Shown piece after piece: positions 1 through 8,476 of a DNA stretch of 64,000 bases. Source of the stretch: Klebsiella africana. Lineage in GTDB: Bacteria; Pseudomonadota; Gammaproteobacteria; Enterobacterales; Enterobacteriaceae. The DNA lies in the NCBI RefSeq assembly GCF_020526085.1, contig NZ_CP084874.1:2480001-2544000 (forward strand). Direction: 5' to 3'. A program made the position numbers and the translations under genes. Each line of letters begins with the position of its first letter. Within the stretch, counting starts at the first letter, position 1. The notes under the pieces are model-generated. The model made no database searches. It saw only the letters and a list, made by a program, of their open reading frames with translations, and was not told the DNA's origin.

Positions 1-103
1 CCCGCCGGACGCGCAGGCTGACCACCGACTATACTAGGTGAACACCAGCCAGCTGACTTGGGTGGTTATCGTGTTAGCCTGTCGCTGAGGTGGCAAACGA
101 CTT

Positions 104-1045
104 ATGGTGCGTCTTCTCGTTCTCCTGTCGGTACTTTCGCTTTCCGCACCAGCGACGCTGGCGGCGAACGGTCACGCCATCAAGCAGCGTGCCGATGCTG
201 TGTTGACCCTGATGAGCTATACCGTCGTCCCCGACGTAACGGCCAGCGATCTCAACATCGGTTCGGGGAGCAATGACAAACATAACCTGACCATGACCCA
301 GTTTGGTGGCGGGGCAACGCTGAGCGATGCTTTTCCACTCTATCTCGAAGGCACCCTGGGCTACAGCCGTTACGACCCGCGCTTTGTGGTCAGCAATGGC
401 GAACAGACGCGGAATGTGCCGACCAAATGGAACAGTCTGACCACCACCGGCGGCGTCGGTTGGGATTTTTCGCTGCACCGGGACAGCCTCGGCGGTAATC
501 TGGTGCTGCGGCCGATTGTCAATGTGATGCTGGGCACCCTGGCCAGTGATGCGCGACTCGGCAGCTGGGCGATTGAGCGAAAAACCAACGCCGATCTGCA
601 ATTCCTCGACGGCGGACGGTTTAACGCCTGGGGGCTCGGCGGGGCGTTGATGCTGGATTACGAACGTTTCTCCGCCACCCAGGATATTGATGCCGAACTG
701 CGTTACTCCTATATGCATTTGCAAAGTTTCGGCAGTAGCGCTGAGGTGGTGCAGGGAGAGGCCAGCGCGGAGAATCTCGGCCTGTATCTGCGTCGTCGCG
801 CGCCCATAGCCGACTGGACGCTGCTGGGCAACCCGCTGCGCTATGTCCTGGAGGGGGCGCATACCGAATTTCTCGGCGACCAGCGAGGGGCGCTGGGCTT
901 TACCGGGTTGACCTCCCTGGGGATTGGCCTCGAGCTGGACAGCAGTAAATACCCGGTCTTTATCACCCGCACCCGGCTGGTGGCGCGCTATATGTTCGGC
1001 AATAACACCACAGGCTATGGCGTAGGCCTGGCAATGAGTTTTTGA
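104..1045 (+). CDS. Solitary outer-membrane autotransporter-type beta-barrel protein
   Basis: Predicted outer-membrane beta-barrel of 313 residues. The N-terminus is a signal peptide (charged start, hydrophobic LLVLLSVLSL, cleavage near ATLAA about residue 20). The rest is made of short alternating strands with aromatic girdles, such as YLEGTLGYSRYD, and ends in GYGVGLAMSF. That terminal Phe with alternating hydrophobics is the usual BAM recognition signal. There is no passenger domain, so it resembles the stand-alone autotransporter-barrel proteins of Enterobacteria. The ATG is poorly placed for a ribosome site (a GAGG lies about 14 bases upstream), so the start is uncertain. It converges on guaD across a strong palindrome. 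Function unknown. Confidence 0.75.
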   Translation: MVRLLVLLSVLSLSAPATLAANGHAIKQRADAVLTLMSYTVVPDVTASDLNIGSGSNDKHNLTMTQFGGGATLSDAFPLYLEGTLGYSRYDPRFVVSNGEQTRNVPTKWNSLTTTGGVGWDFSLHRDSLGGNLVLRPIVNVMLGTLASDARLGSWAIERKTNADLQFLDGGRFNAWGLGGALMLDYERFSATQDIDAELRYSYMHLQSFGSSAEVVQGEASAENLGLYLRRRAPIADWTLLGNPLRYVLEGAHTEFLGDQRGALGFTGLTSLGIGLELDSSKYPVFITRTRLVARYMFGNNTTGYGVGLAMSF

Positions 1046-1072
1046 TTACTCAAATTCTGCTGCCGGACGGTT

Positions 1073-1093
1073 CCCTCTCCCTTTGGGAGAGGG
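1073..1093. terminator. Palindromic terminator-like hairpin between convergent genes
   Basis: A perfect 9-bp inverted repeat, CCCTCTCCC and GGGAGAGGG, with a 3-base loop lies between the 3' ends of the barrel gene and guaD. There is no long T-run. The unit is of a kind common as intergenic repeats in Enterobacteria, and a related copy follows hpxB at 6571-6592. Confidence 0.6.
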
Positions 1094-1105
1094 CCGGGGT
1101 GGGGG

Positions 1106-2416
1106 TCAATCCTGACACCACACCCGCTCGCCGTTCACCCACGTCTCGCTGATATTGCGTTCATCACCCAGGGTCATCAGCACGAACAGCTGCTCATAGA
1201 TGTCATGGCAGCGGCCCATGCGCAGGCGCTGCAACGGGGTGACCGCCGGATCGATCACCACAAAATCCGCCTCTTTGCCCGGCTGAAAATTGCCAATGTT
1301 CTCCTCCAGGCGCAGGGCGCGTGCGCCACCAAGGGTGGCGTGATAGAAGGCCTCGCTGGCGCGCAGGCGATAGCTTTGCAGTTGACCTACCTTGTAGGCC
1401 TCGCCCAGCGTCCGCAGCATGCTGAAGGTGGTGCCAGCCCCAACATCGCTGCCGATGCCCATCCGTACCTGGTGCTGCCAGCAGGCGGGCAGGCGGAACA
1501 GTCCGCTGCCGAGGAACAGATTCGACGTCGGACAGAAGGCAACGGCGGACCCGGTGTCATGCAGGCACTGCCACTCGGCATCATCGAGATGGATCCCGTG
1601 AGCAAATACGCTGCGTTCGCCGGTGAGCTGATAGTGATGATAGACATCCAGATAGTGCGCATGCTCAGGCCACAGCTGTTTAACCCAGGCGATTTCCTCG
1701 CGGTTTTCACTGAGATGTGTCTGCAGCCAGGTGTCGGGAAACTCAGTGCGCAGACGCTGCACGGCCTCCAGCAACGCCGGGGTTGAGGTGGGGGCAAAGC
1801 GCGGGGTGATAGCATAGCCCAGCCTCCCGCGCTGATGCCAGCGGCGGATTAACTCCCGGGTCTGCTCGTAGCTCTCCCCGGCGGTTTCGCACAGATAATC
1901 CGGCACATGGCGATCCATCATTACTTTCCCGGCGATCAGCCGCATATTCAGGCGCAGCGCCTCGCTGAACAGCGCCTCCACCGAGGCCGGATGCAGGGTA
2001 CAAAACACCAGCGCGGTGGTGGTGCCATGGCTAATCAACTGGTTAACAAAAAACTGCGCGATCTCCTGCGCGTAATCCGCATCGGCAAACTGGCTCTCCA
2101 CCGGGAAGGTGTAGGTGGTGAGCCACTCCAGCAGTTGTTCGCCAAAGGCGCCGATCATCTCGGTCTGCGGATAATGAACGTGAGCATCGACAAAGCCCGG
2201 CAGCAGCAGCTTGCCTCGTTGGTCAACATAGCCCTTCAGCGGATGCAGAAAGGCTTCGCCCTCCTGCCATGGCAGCAGCGCGATAATTTTCCCGTCCCGC
2301 AAGAACAACAGGCCATCATCGAGATAACGGGCCTGAGCGGCCACCTCATCCGGGGTCTCTGCTACGCCGGCAATATCAAAAAATGCACCGCGCACCGCGG
2401 TCTGGTAATCCATCAT
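1106..2416 (-). CDS. guaD: Guanine deaminase GuaD
   Basis: Hydrolyses guanine to xanthine and ammonia in the cytoplasm, feeding purine catabolism. The 436-residue protein is an amidohydrolase-superfamily TIM barrel. The metal motif PGFVDAHVHYPQ lies at residues 73-84. A third metal-ligand region, QTHLSENREE, is near residue 236, and GIGSDVGAGTTFSM near 322 carries the catalytic Asp. Length matches bacterial GuaD. It lies about 100 bp downstream of hpxC on the same strand with a hairpin between them. This is the known hpxC-guaD arrangement of Klebsiella, controlled from the divergent promoter region shared with hpxS. Confidence 0.93.
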   Translation of the reverse strand: MMDYQTAVRGAFFDIAGVAETPDEVAAQARYLDDGLLFLRDGKIIALLPWQEGEAFLHPLKGYVDQRGKLLLPGFVDAHVHYPQTEMIGAFGEQLLEWLTTYTFPVESQFADADYAQEIAQFFVNQLISHGTTTALVFCTLHPASVEALFSEALRLNMRLIAGKVMMDRHVPDYLCETAGESYEQTRELIRRWHQRGRLGYAITPRFAPTSTPALLEAVQRLRTEFPDTWLQTHLSENREEIAWVKQLWPEHAHYLDVYHHYQLTGERSVFAHGIHLDDAEWQCLHDTGSAVAFCPTSNLFLGSGLFRLPACWQHQVRMGIGSDVGAGTTFSMLRTLGEAYKVGQLQSYRLRASEAFYHATLGGARALRLEENIGNFQPGKEADFVVIDPAVTPLQRLRMGRCHDIYEQLFVLMTLGDERNISETWVNGERVWCQD

Positions 2417-2481
2417 CGAACCTGCCTTCTCTTAACGCCTGGGAATAGTGATAAACAGCAAGATTGGTGCCAGTTTGCAGA

Positions 2482-2506
2482 CTGCCGCGGCCAGACGCCG
2501 CGGCAG
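2482..2506. other. Strong hairpin in the hpxC-guaD gap
   Basis: A perfect 10-bp GC-rich inverted repeat (CTGCCGCGGC and GCCGCGGCAG, 5-base loop) lies just after the hpxC stop codon. Read on the minus strand it has no following U-run, so it is not a classical terminator. It may stabilise the hpxC transcript or reduce read-through into guaD. Confidence 0.55.
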
Positions 2507-2516
2507 GTGGGGAGGG

Positions 2517-4013
2517 TTACTCTTTTTGCGCTACCGCGCCGGAATGAAAGGCTGCGGTCGCCTGTACTTCGCGCTCATCGCGAGCCAGCCAGCGGTAGGT
2601 CGTCGCGCCAAGGAATACCCCGATAAACCAGCTAAAGTTCGCCACTTCATGCAGGGACGGAATAAAGCTGATGATCAGCCCCAGGCCCACCGACGGCAGC
2701 AGGGCGGCAATGGCTTTAGGGTTAAAGCCGTTACGGTACCAGTATTTACCCTTTGGCGTATCGTCAAACAGATCGTCCACCGACACCCGGCCGCGTTTGA
2801 TCAGGTAGAAGTCGGCGATCAGGATGCCAAACAACGGGCCAATAAAGGCGCCCAGTACGTCGAGGGTATAGTGGATCAGCTCCGGCGAGTTAAACAGGTT
2901 CCACGGCGTCAGGAGTATCGAGCCCACCGCGGCAATCATCCCGCCGGTACGGAAGCTGATTTTCTGCGGCGCGCAGTTGGAAAAATCGAAGGCCGGAGAG
3001 ACGAAGTTAGCCACGATATTAATGCCGATGGTAGCGGTAATCATGGTCAGCAGGCCAATGGCCACCGCCAGATCGTTACCCACGCGGCTGACGGTTTCGA
3101 TCGGGTCAGTGATCATTTTGCCGAACAGCGACTGGGTGCCGGAGACAATCACCACGGTCACCACCGAGAACAGCAGGAAGTTAAACGGCAGACCCCAGCG
3201 GTTACCGCGGCGGATCTCGCCCATGCTTTTGCCGTAGCGGGAAAAATCACCGAAGTTAAGCAGCGGCCCGGAGAAGTAGGAGACCACCAGCGCCGTGGCG
3301 GTGATCATCTGCCAGGTCTGCTCTCCAGCGCTCAGGGATTTGCTGGCGAGGGTAAAGGAGATCCCATCCAGACCGGTCTTGTATACAATCCAGCCGGCCA
3401 GTGCCAGCATCACCACATAAACCGCCGGACCGGCGATATCGATAAAGCGTTTGATGGCGTTCATGCCATGCCAGAACACCATCGCCTGCAGCAGCCACAT
3501 GGTGGCGAAGCACAGCCAGCCGAGCGTCGACAGTCCGAGAAAGTTGCTGCTGGTCAGCGAGGCAAGGGAGGGCCAGAACTTGAGCAGAACCAGCATCAGG
3601 GCATTCGCCGCCAGATAGGTCTGAATACCGTACCAGGCGAACGCGATCAGCCCGCGGATCACCGCCGGGATATTGGCGCCGAAGACGCCAAACGCCTGAC
3701 GGCAGATAACGGCGTATGGCACCCCGGCCATCTGGCTCGGCTTCGCCACCAGGTTAGCGCACAGCTGCACAATACAGATGCCGACCAGCAGGCAGAGCAG
3801 AACCTGCCAGCTGGCCAGTCCAAGCGTAAAGAAGCTCGCCGCCACAACATAGCCGCCCATGCTGTGCACGTCCGACATCCAGAATGAAAAGATATTGTAC
3901 CAGCTCCAGTTCTGGTCGCGGGTCGGTGCCAGATCGTCATTACATAGCCGCGGACTGTAGCCGGCGGCTGCCTCGTGAGTCTTCTTCTGCTGCGTGTGGG
4001 ATGAATGTGGCAT
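2517..4013 (-). CDS. hpxC: NCS1-family allantoin permease HpxC
   Basis: Inner-membrane nucleobase:cation symporter-1 transporter, 498 residues with about 12 hydrophobic segments, assigned to allantoin uptake by context. The early segment NWSWYNIFSFWMSD (about residues 35-48) is the typical NCS1 first-helix motif with the conserved Trp-Tyr-Asn. The ATG at 4013 is preceded by GAGGAGC, a good ribosome site. The gene diverges from hpxS across a 144-bp region carrying GTATAC palindromes and runs towards guaD. NCS1 members also carry uracil, cytosine or hydantoins, so allantoin is inferred from the neighbours. Confidence 0.88.
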   Translation of the reverse strand: MPHSSHTQQKKTHEAAAGYSPRLCNDDLAPTRDQNWSWYNIFSFWMSDVHSMGGYVVAASFFTLGLASWQVLLCLLVGICIVQLCANLVAKPSQMAGVPYAVICRQAFGVFGANIPAVIRGLIAFAWYGIQTYLAANALMLVLLKFWPSLASLTSSNFLGLSTLGWLCFATMWLLQAMVFWHGMNAIKRFIDIAGPAVYVVMLALAGWIVYKTGLDGISFTLASKSLSAGEQTWQMITATALVVSYFSGPLLNFGDFSRYGKSMGEIRRGNRWGLPFNFLLFSVVTVVIVSGTQSLFGKMITDPIETVSRVGNDLAVAIGLLTMITATIGINIVANFVSPAFDFSNCAPQKISFRTGGMIAAVGSILLTPWNLFNSPELIHYTLDVLGAFIGPLFGILIADFYLIKRGRVSVDDLFDDTPKGKYWYRNGFNPKAIAALLPSVGLGLIISFIPSLHEVANFSWFIGVFLGATTYRWLARDEREVQATAAFHSGAVAQKE

Positions 4014-4092
4014 GAAACCTGCTCCTCTGAATGAAAACCCTTTGATATGGATTGCTGAGGCTATTGCAGGATCCAGGCCAGAATGATGAATC

Positions 4093-4122
4093 TTGTATAC
4101 AAAAAATAAAAATTATGTATAC
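4093..4122. promoter_or_regulatory. Paired GTATAC palindromes, probable HpxS operators
   Basis: TTGTATACAA (4093-4102) is a perfect palindrome. ATGTATACGA (4115-4124) shares its GTATAC core. The two centres are 22 bp apart, two helical turns. They lie between divergent hpxC and hpxS, where a GntR-family repressor would be expected to bind. The first also resembles a -35 box (TTGTAT) 17 bp from TGTATA. A third copy of the ten-base palindrome lies inside hpxA. Confidence 0.65.
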
Positions 4123-4157
4123 GATCTGCTATCGATAAGTGAAACCGGAGTGGGTTA

Positions 4158-4874
4158 ATGAATAATGAACATCGTCTCCAGGCCGCGCCAGCGCTGCAGG
4201 ACAAGGACGAAAGCATTTACCAGGCGCTGATGACGGCTATCGTCGAACATCAGCTACCGCCGGGCAGCAAACTGCCGGAAGAGGCACTGGCGGAGGTCTT
4301 CGCCGTGAGCCGCACCGGCATCAGAAAGGTGCTGCAACGACTCGCCGCTGTGCAACTGGTCACGTTGACGCCCAAACGTGGTGCACACGTTACCAGCCCG
4401 AGTGTGGAAGAGTCCCAGGCGATCTTTCGCACCCGGGCGCTGCTTGAGGTCGCCAATCTGCCGGATGTGATCGCGCGCTGTCAGCCGCCGCATCTGGCGG
4501 CGCTGGAGAATATTATTCAGCGTGAACAGCAGGCCCATGAGGCGCACGACGGCCCGGCGGCGATCCGCCACTCCGCTGACTTTCATATTCAGCTGCAGGC
4601 TATCTCCGGCAACCCGGTGCTCACCGAGATGGTGACCCGCCTCAGCCAGCGATCTTCGTTAGTGATTGCCGCCTGGGGGGCCCCCTGGCGTCAGGGCTGC
4701 CGCTGCGACGATCACCAGCAGCTGGTCGGTTTGCTGCGCGATAAAGCCCTGCAGCCGCTCAGCGAGGCGCTGATGCACCATTTTGATCATATTGTCGCCA
4801 GCCTGTGCTTCGAGCGCGATGGCGTCAGTCTGCCCGATTTTTCCCGGCTGTTCGCCAGCCACAAGGAGTCGTGA
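4158..4874 (+). CDS. hpxS: GntR-family regulator HpxS (FCD subfamily)
   Basis: Transcriptional regulator of 238 residues, first gene of hpxSAB. An N-terminal winged helix (about residues 15-82) carries the GntR pattern PPGSKLPEEALAEVFAVSRT followed by VRK/LQRL-type helices (here IRKVLQRLAA). The C-terminal part is an FCD-type helical ligand domain with scattered His residues (HSADFHIQL and HHFDH) that could bind metal. It diverges from hpxC-guaD, and its stop overlaps the hpxA start by one base (TGATG), so the two are translationally coupled. Control of both operons by HpxS is established for Klebsiella. The ligand cannot be read from sequence. Confidence 0.9.
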   Translation: MNNEHRLQAAPALQDKDESIYQALMTAIVEHQLPPGSKLPEEALAEVFAVSRTGIRKVLQRLAAVQLVTLTPKRGAHVTSPSVEESQAIFRTRALLEVANLPDVIARCQPPHLAALENIIQREQQAHEAHDGPAAIRHSADFHIQLQAISGNPVLTEMVTRLSQRSSLVIAAWGAPWRQGCRCDDHQQLVGLLRDKALQPLSEALMHHFDHIVASLCFERDGVSLPDFSRLFASHKES

Positions 4875-5617
4875 TGTCTTCCGTTTGTATACAAGTGATT
4901 AACCCCAACACCAGCCTGGCGATGACAGAAACGATAGGCGCCGCCGCGCGTGCGGTCGCCGCGCCGGGCACCGAGATCCTTGCGGTCTGTCCCCGCGCCG
5001 GGGTGCCGTCTATTGAGGGCCACTTTGATGAAGCCATCGCGGCGGTCGGCGTGCTGGAACAGATTAGGGCCGGACGCGAGCAGGGGGTGGATGGGCATGT
5101 GATCGCCTGCTTCGGCGACCCGGGGCTGCTGGCGGCGCGGGAACTGGCCCAGGGGCCGGTGATCGGCATTGCGGAGGCGGCGATGCATATGGCAACGATG
5201 GTCGCCACCCGTTTCTCCATTGTGACCACGCTGCCGCGCACGCTGATCATCGCCCGTCATTTGCTGCACCAGTACGGATTTCATCAACACTGCGCGGCGC
5301 TGCACGCCATAGATTTGCCGGTGCTGGCGCTGGAAGATGGCAGCGGTCTGGCGCAGGAGAAAGTGCGTGAGCGCTGCATTCGCGCGCTGAAAGAGGATGG
5401 CAGCGGGGCGATTGTCCTTGGCTGCGGCGGGATGGCGACCCTGGCGCAGGAGCTGACCCGTGAGCTGCAGGTGCCGGTGATCGATGGCGTCAGCGCGGCG
5501 GTGAAGATAGTGGAGTCGCTGGTCGCGCTGGGCCTGGCGACCAGCAAGCATGGGGACTTAGCGTTCCCGGAGAAAAAAGCGTTAAGCGGACAGTTTCAGT
5601 CGTTAAATCCATTTTAA
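4874..5617 (+). CDS. hpxA: Allantoin racemase HpxA (Asp/Glu/hydantoin racemase family)
   Basis: Interconverts the S and R forms of allantoin so that both can be consumed by allantoinase. The 247-residue cytoplasmic protein begins with the family motif IQVINPNTS. It carries the two expected catalytic cysteines, in VIACFGDPG (about residue 78) and IVLGCGGMA (about residue 183). The ATG at 4874 overlaps the hpxS stop and has AAGGAG upstream. Its first codons include the palindrome TTGTATACAA (4885-4894), identical to the operator in front of hpxS. An ordinary hydantoin racemase is the alternative, made less likely by the hpxSAB context. Confidence 0.9.
   Translation: MSSVCIQVINPNTSLAMTETIGAAARAVAAPGTEILAVCPRAGVPSIEGHFDEAIAAVGVLEQIRAGREQGVDGHVIACFGDPGLLAARELAQGPVIGIAEAAMHMATMVATRFSIVTTLPRTLIIARHLLHQYGFHQHCAALHAIDLPVLALEDGSGLAQEKVRERCIRALKEDGSGAIVLGCGGMATLAQELTRELQVPVIDGVSAAVKIVESLVALGLATSKHGDLAFPEKKALSGQFQSLNPF
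4885..4894. promoter_or_regulatory. Operator-like palindrome inside the hpxA coding start
   Basis: TTGTATACAA is repeated exactly here, within codons 4-7 of hpxA, about 790 bp from the copy in the hpxC-hpxS gap. It could allow repression by looping or a roadblock inside the operon. It could also be chance, since the codons fit the Val-Cys-Ile-Gln of the racemase. Confidence 0.45.
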
Positions 5618-5629
5618 AAGGGGCAGGAG

Positions 5630-6562
5630 ATGGGAGAGAACCAGGAACACTATCCTCGCGATCTGCGAGGTTATGCAGGGCAGCCGCCGCACGCGCGCTG
5701 GCCGGGTGGGGCGAGGATCGCGGTGCAGTTCGTCCTCAACTATGAGGAAGGCGCGGAGAATCACGTCCTGCATGGCGATGAGGGTTCGGAACAGTTCCTG
5801 TCCGATATTATCGGCGCCGCCAGCTACCCGGCACGCCATATGTCGATGGATTCACTCTATGAGTACGGCAGCCGGGCAGGTTTCTGGCGCATCCATCGCG
5901 AGTTCAGCCAGCGCGGGCTGCCGCTGACCGTTTTCGGCGTGGCGATGGCGCTGGCGCGGCATCCGGAGATTGTGGCGGCGATCAAAGCCGCGGATTACGA
6001 TGTGGTCAGCCACGGCTGGCGCTGGATCCACTATCAGCACATGGATATCGCCGAGGAGCGCGAGCATCTGCACAAAGCGGTGCAGGTGCTGACCGACCTG
6101 TTCGGCAAGCCACCCACCGGCTGGTATACCGGTCGCGACAGCCCCAACACCCGCCAGCTGGTGGTGGAGCACGGCGGCTTTGACTACGACAGTGATTATT
6201 ACGGTGATGATTTACCTTTCTGGAGCGAAGTAACCTGCAGCGACGGCAGCCAGCGACCGCACCTGATCGTGCCTTATACTCTTGACGCCAACGACATGCG
6301 CTTTGCCACTGCTCAAGGGTTCAATACCGCGGAACAGTTTTATACCTATCTGAAAGACAGCTTTGACGTGCTGTACGCCGAGGGAGAAACCGCGCCGAAG
6401 ATGATGTCCGTGGGGATGCACTGCCGGCTGCTGGGGCGCCCGGGGCGTTTCCGCGCGCTGCAGCGTTTTCTTGACTATATCCAGCAGCACGACAAGGTGT
6501 GGGTCTGCACCCGGCAGCAGATCGCCGACCACTGGCGCGATGTTCATCCGTATCGCGGGTAG
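5630..6562 (+). CDS. hpxB: Allantoinase HpxB (PuuE-type polysaccharide-deacetylase fold)
   Basis: Hydrolyses allantoin to allantoate. The 310-residue protein belongs to the metal-independent PuuE branch of the NodB/carbohydrate-esterase-4 fold, not the amidohydrolase allantoinases. Family-typical segments are NYEEGAENHVLHGD (about 38-51), HGWRWIHYQHMD (about 127-138), TGWYTGRDSPNTRQ (about 163-176) and SVGMHCRLLGRPGR (about 263-276). GGGGCAGGAG precedes the ATG, 12 bases after hpxA. It is the last gene of hpxSAB and ends at a terminator-like palindrome. Confidence 0.93.
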   Translation: MGENQEHYPRDLRGYAGQPPHARWPGGARIAVQFVLNYEEGAENHVLHGDEGSEQFLSDIIGAASYPARHMSMDSLYEYGSRAGFWRIHREFSQRGLPLTVFGVAMALARHPEIVAAIKAADYDVVSHGWRWIHYQHMDIAEEREHLHKAVQVLTDLFGKPPTGWYTGRDSPNTRQLVVEHGGFDYDSDYYGDDLPFWSEVTCSDGSQRPHLIVPYTLDANDMRFATAQGFNTAEQFYTYLKDSFDVLYAEGETAPKMMSVGMHCRLLGRPGRFRALQRFLDYIQQHDKVWVCTRQQIADHWRDVHPYRG

Positions 6563-6570
6563 CTTACCTG

Positions 6571-6592
6571 GCCCTTTCCCCAGGGAGAGGGC
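6571..6592. terminator. Terminator-like palindrome after hpxB
   Basis: A 10-bp inverted repeat with one wobble pair (GCCCTTTCCC and GGGAGAGGGC, 2-base loop) lies between convergent hpxB and the TSUP gene. It is the same type of unit as at 1073-1093. Confidence 0.6.
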
Positions 6593-6639
6593 TCCGCCCG
6601 GTCGCGTCTCTTGCACCAGTTCACCATGATGTATTGTGA

Positions 6640-7431
6640 TTACGGGATGAGCATGGCGAGGAGCACCAGGCACAGCAGCAGCACATAGATGCGCGCATAC
6701 CATACATCAGGTACCGCAGGGATAGCCCGGCGGCTAAACACTATCCCGGCCCAGCCGGTCAGGACAAGCAGGCCTAAAATTTTCAGGCTGATAAACCCCA
6801 GAAACCCACTCAACGGAATGCTGTGCCAGCCAATGACGGCATAGGTCACAGCGCCACATAGCGCCACGGGTAAAGAAAGCGGGTTGGATGCGCTAACGCA
6901 CTCCTGCATCGCATAGCCATGCCGCCGTAGCAGGGGCACCGTCATGACGCTGCCGCCCACGCCTAACAATGCGGCGATCGTACCGATAATCACACCGCCG
7001 CCGGTGACCACAGGCAGGGACAGCCGACGTCGAGCGCTGCCGGTGAAAAAACCCTTACGCAACAAACAATCGCTGATGGTTGCCAGCATATAGAAAATAA
7101 ACAGCGCGCGAACGATATTCTCGCTCAATATCCCCGCCAGACAGGAGCCCACCACCGCCCCAATGGCAATAAACCATAACAACGGAAACAGTGTCTGTGC
7201 GGCAAGCTTGCCCGCCCGCCAGTTGCGATAGCTGACCCAGCCGGCGTTAAATATCATCACCGCCGTTGAGGTGGCCACCGCGATATGCATGGCGTTGCCC
7301 GCGATCGCCGGCTGCCGGAGTATCAGTTGATAAACAAAGGGCACCACCACAAAGCCGCCCCCGAAGCCGAACAGCACCGTGGTAATGCCGGTAGTAAAGC
7401 CTGCCAGCGCAATAATAACGATATCATTCAA
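6640..7431 (-). CDS. TSUP (TauE/SafE) family membrane exporter
   Basis: Predicted inner-membrane transporter of 263 residues with eight or so hydrophobic segments in two repeats. The TSUP glycine-rich motifs are FGFGGGFVVVPFVYQLI (about 22-38) and GTIAALLGVGGSVMTVPLL (about 154-172). Family members export sulfite, sulfoacetate or related organic anions; the substrate here is unknown. No ATG fits the frame, and the best start is TTG at 7431 after GGGGAT, so expression may be weak. It diverges from the AraC gene at 7541, which probably controls it. Confidence 0.85.
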   Translation of the reverse strand: MNDIVIIALAGFTTGITTVLFGFGGGFVVVPFVYQLILRQPAIAGNAMHIAVATSTAVMIFNAGWVSYRNWRAGKLAAQTLFPLLWFIAIGAVVGSCLAGILSENIVRALFIFYMLATISDCLLRKGFFTGSARRRLSLPVVTGGGVIIGTIAALLGVGGSVMTVPLLRRHGYAMQECVSASNPLSLPVALCGAVTYAVIGWHSIPLSGFLGFISLKILGLLVLTGWAGIVFSRRAIPAVPDVWYARIYVLLLCLVLLAMLIP

Positions 7432-7540
7432 GAGAGTATCCCCGACCTGAAAATGAGCGAGCAGCTTATACCGGTCGCGTACGGCTTCCCATTTGCGCAG
7501 CGCTCGATTACCTTTGTAAATCGGTCAGAGGGAGGCAGGT

Positions 7541-8308
7541 GTGCGCAACGTAAAAATTGACGAGGTCGATCGACTCGATCGTGAAGTGGTGGCGTTAGGT
7601 AATGACTATGCGCAGGGATTTATCCTGCCACCGCACCGGCATCGTCGCGCACAGCTGCTGTATGGCGCGACCGGATTAATGTATGTCACTACGCAGGACG
7701 GAGAATGGGTGGTTCCTCCGCAACACGCTGTCTGGATCCCCCCTGAAACCGTGCACGCTGTCAGATTTGCGGGGGTGACCACGCGCAGCTTGTATATTGA
7801 GCCAGATTGTGTCGCCGCTTTAATTAAACATCGTCGTTGCGAAGTGATCAGCGTTTCGCCGCTGTTGCGCCAGTTACTGCTTGACGCTGTGGATTTGCCA
7901 CCGTTGTACGACAGTCCACGCGATCGTATGCTGATCCAGTTGATGTTGCTGGAGCTGGCCGCTATGCCGGTCCGCGAATTTGACATTCCGTTGCCGCAGC
8001 ATCCGGCACTGCTGGCGCTTTGTCAGGCTTTTTTGCTTAACCCGTCTATCCATGATCCTGCGGCGCGTTGGGCCAGGGCGCTGTTTATGAGTCCTAGTAC
8101 TTTTCGCCGTCATTTCCTGAAGCAGCTGGGCCTGTCATTTTCCGCCTGGCGTCAGCGAGCCTGCGTGGTGCGCGCCCTGGCATGGTTGATAGCCGGCAAA
8201 CCGGTGAATGACGTGGCTTTATCTCTTGGATACGACAATGCGTCCTCTTTCGCCACCATGTTTCGTCGCGTGACCGGGCAGCCGCCGTCGTTTTATCATC
8301 CAGCCTGA
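7541..8308 (+). CDS. AraC-family regulator with N-terminal cupin
   Basis: Transcription factor of 255 residues. The cupin part holds the pattern PPHRHRRAQLLYGATG (about 27-42) and WVVPPQHAVWIPP (about 56-68), typical of the NimR/RipA type. The C-terminal double helix-turn-helix (about 165-255) ends with the signature VALSLGYDNASSFATMFRR. The GTG start follows GGGAGG. It diverges from the TSUP exporter, the common layout for a local activator, and resembles the AraC gene at 15186 in architecture. Confidence 0.87.
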   Translation: MRNVKIDEVDRLDREVVALGNDYAQGFILPPHRHRRAQLLYGATGLMYVTTQDGEWVVPPQHAVWIPPETVHAVRFAGVTTRSLYIEPDCVAALIKHRRCEVISVSPLLRQLLLDAVDLPPLYDSPRDRMLIQLMLLELAAMPVREFDIPLPQHPALLALCQAFLLNPSIHDPAARWARALFMSPSTFRRHFLKQLGLSFSAWRQRACVVRALAWLIAGKPVNDVALSLGYDNASSFATMFRRVTGQPPSFYHPA

Positions 8309-8320
8309 TGCCTCGGAGAA

Positions 8321-8424
8321 GGGGACCTACCGGAAATGAATGTCGTTTTTATGGCGTTGCTTTGCGTTAACGCAGTCATAAGACAGACAATCCTGGAATG
8401 CCTGGCTTGCGTTTTCAGGTCCCC
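8321..8424. repeat. Short element bounded by inverted GGGGACCT ends
   Basis: GGGGACCT (8321-8328) and AGGTCCCC (8417-8424) form exact inverted ends of a roughly 104-bp non-coding segment. The segment also holds the perfect palindrome GCGTTAACGC. Size and ends suggest a miniature inverted-repeat element, but no flanking duplication was established and the arms are short. It marks the left edge of the AT-richer accessory stretch. Confidence 0.3.
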
Positions 8425-8476
8425 CTACATTTAGTGGTGGCTACCTCAAGGCGGTTTATCTATTCTGCCTGTAACC

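Noticed and set aside
2448..3887. 479-codon open frame on the plus strand opposite hpxC
   Set aside because: Full antisense shadow of a GC-rich transporter gene; low-complexity Gln/His/Arg-rich product with no family pattern. The same applies to long frames opposite the EmrB-like gene (19193-20929), hpxY (24525-25892) and hpxJ (31728-32927).
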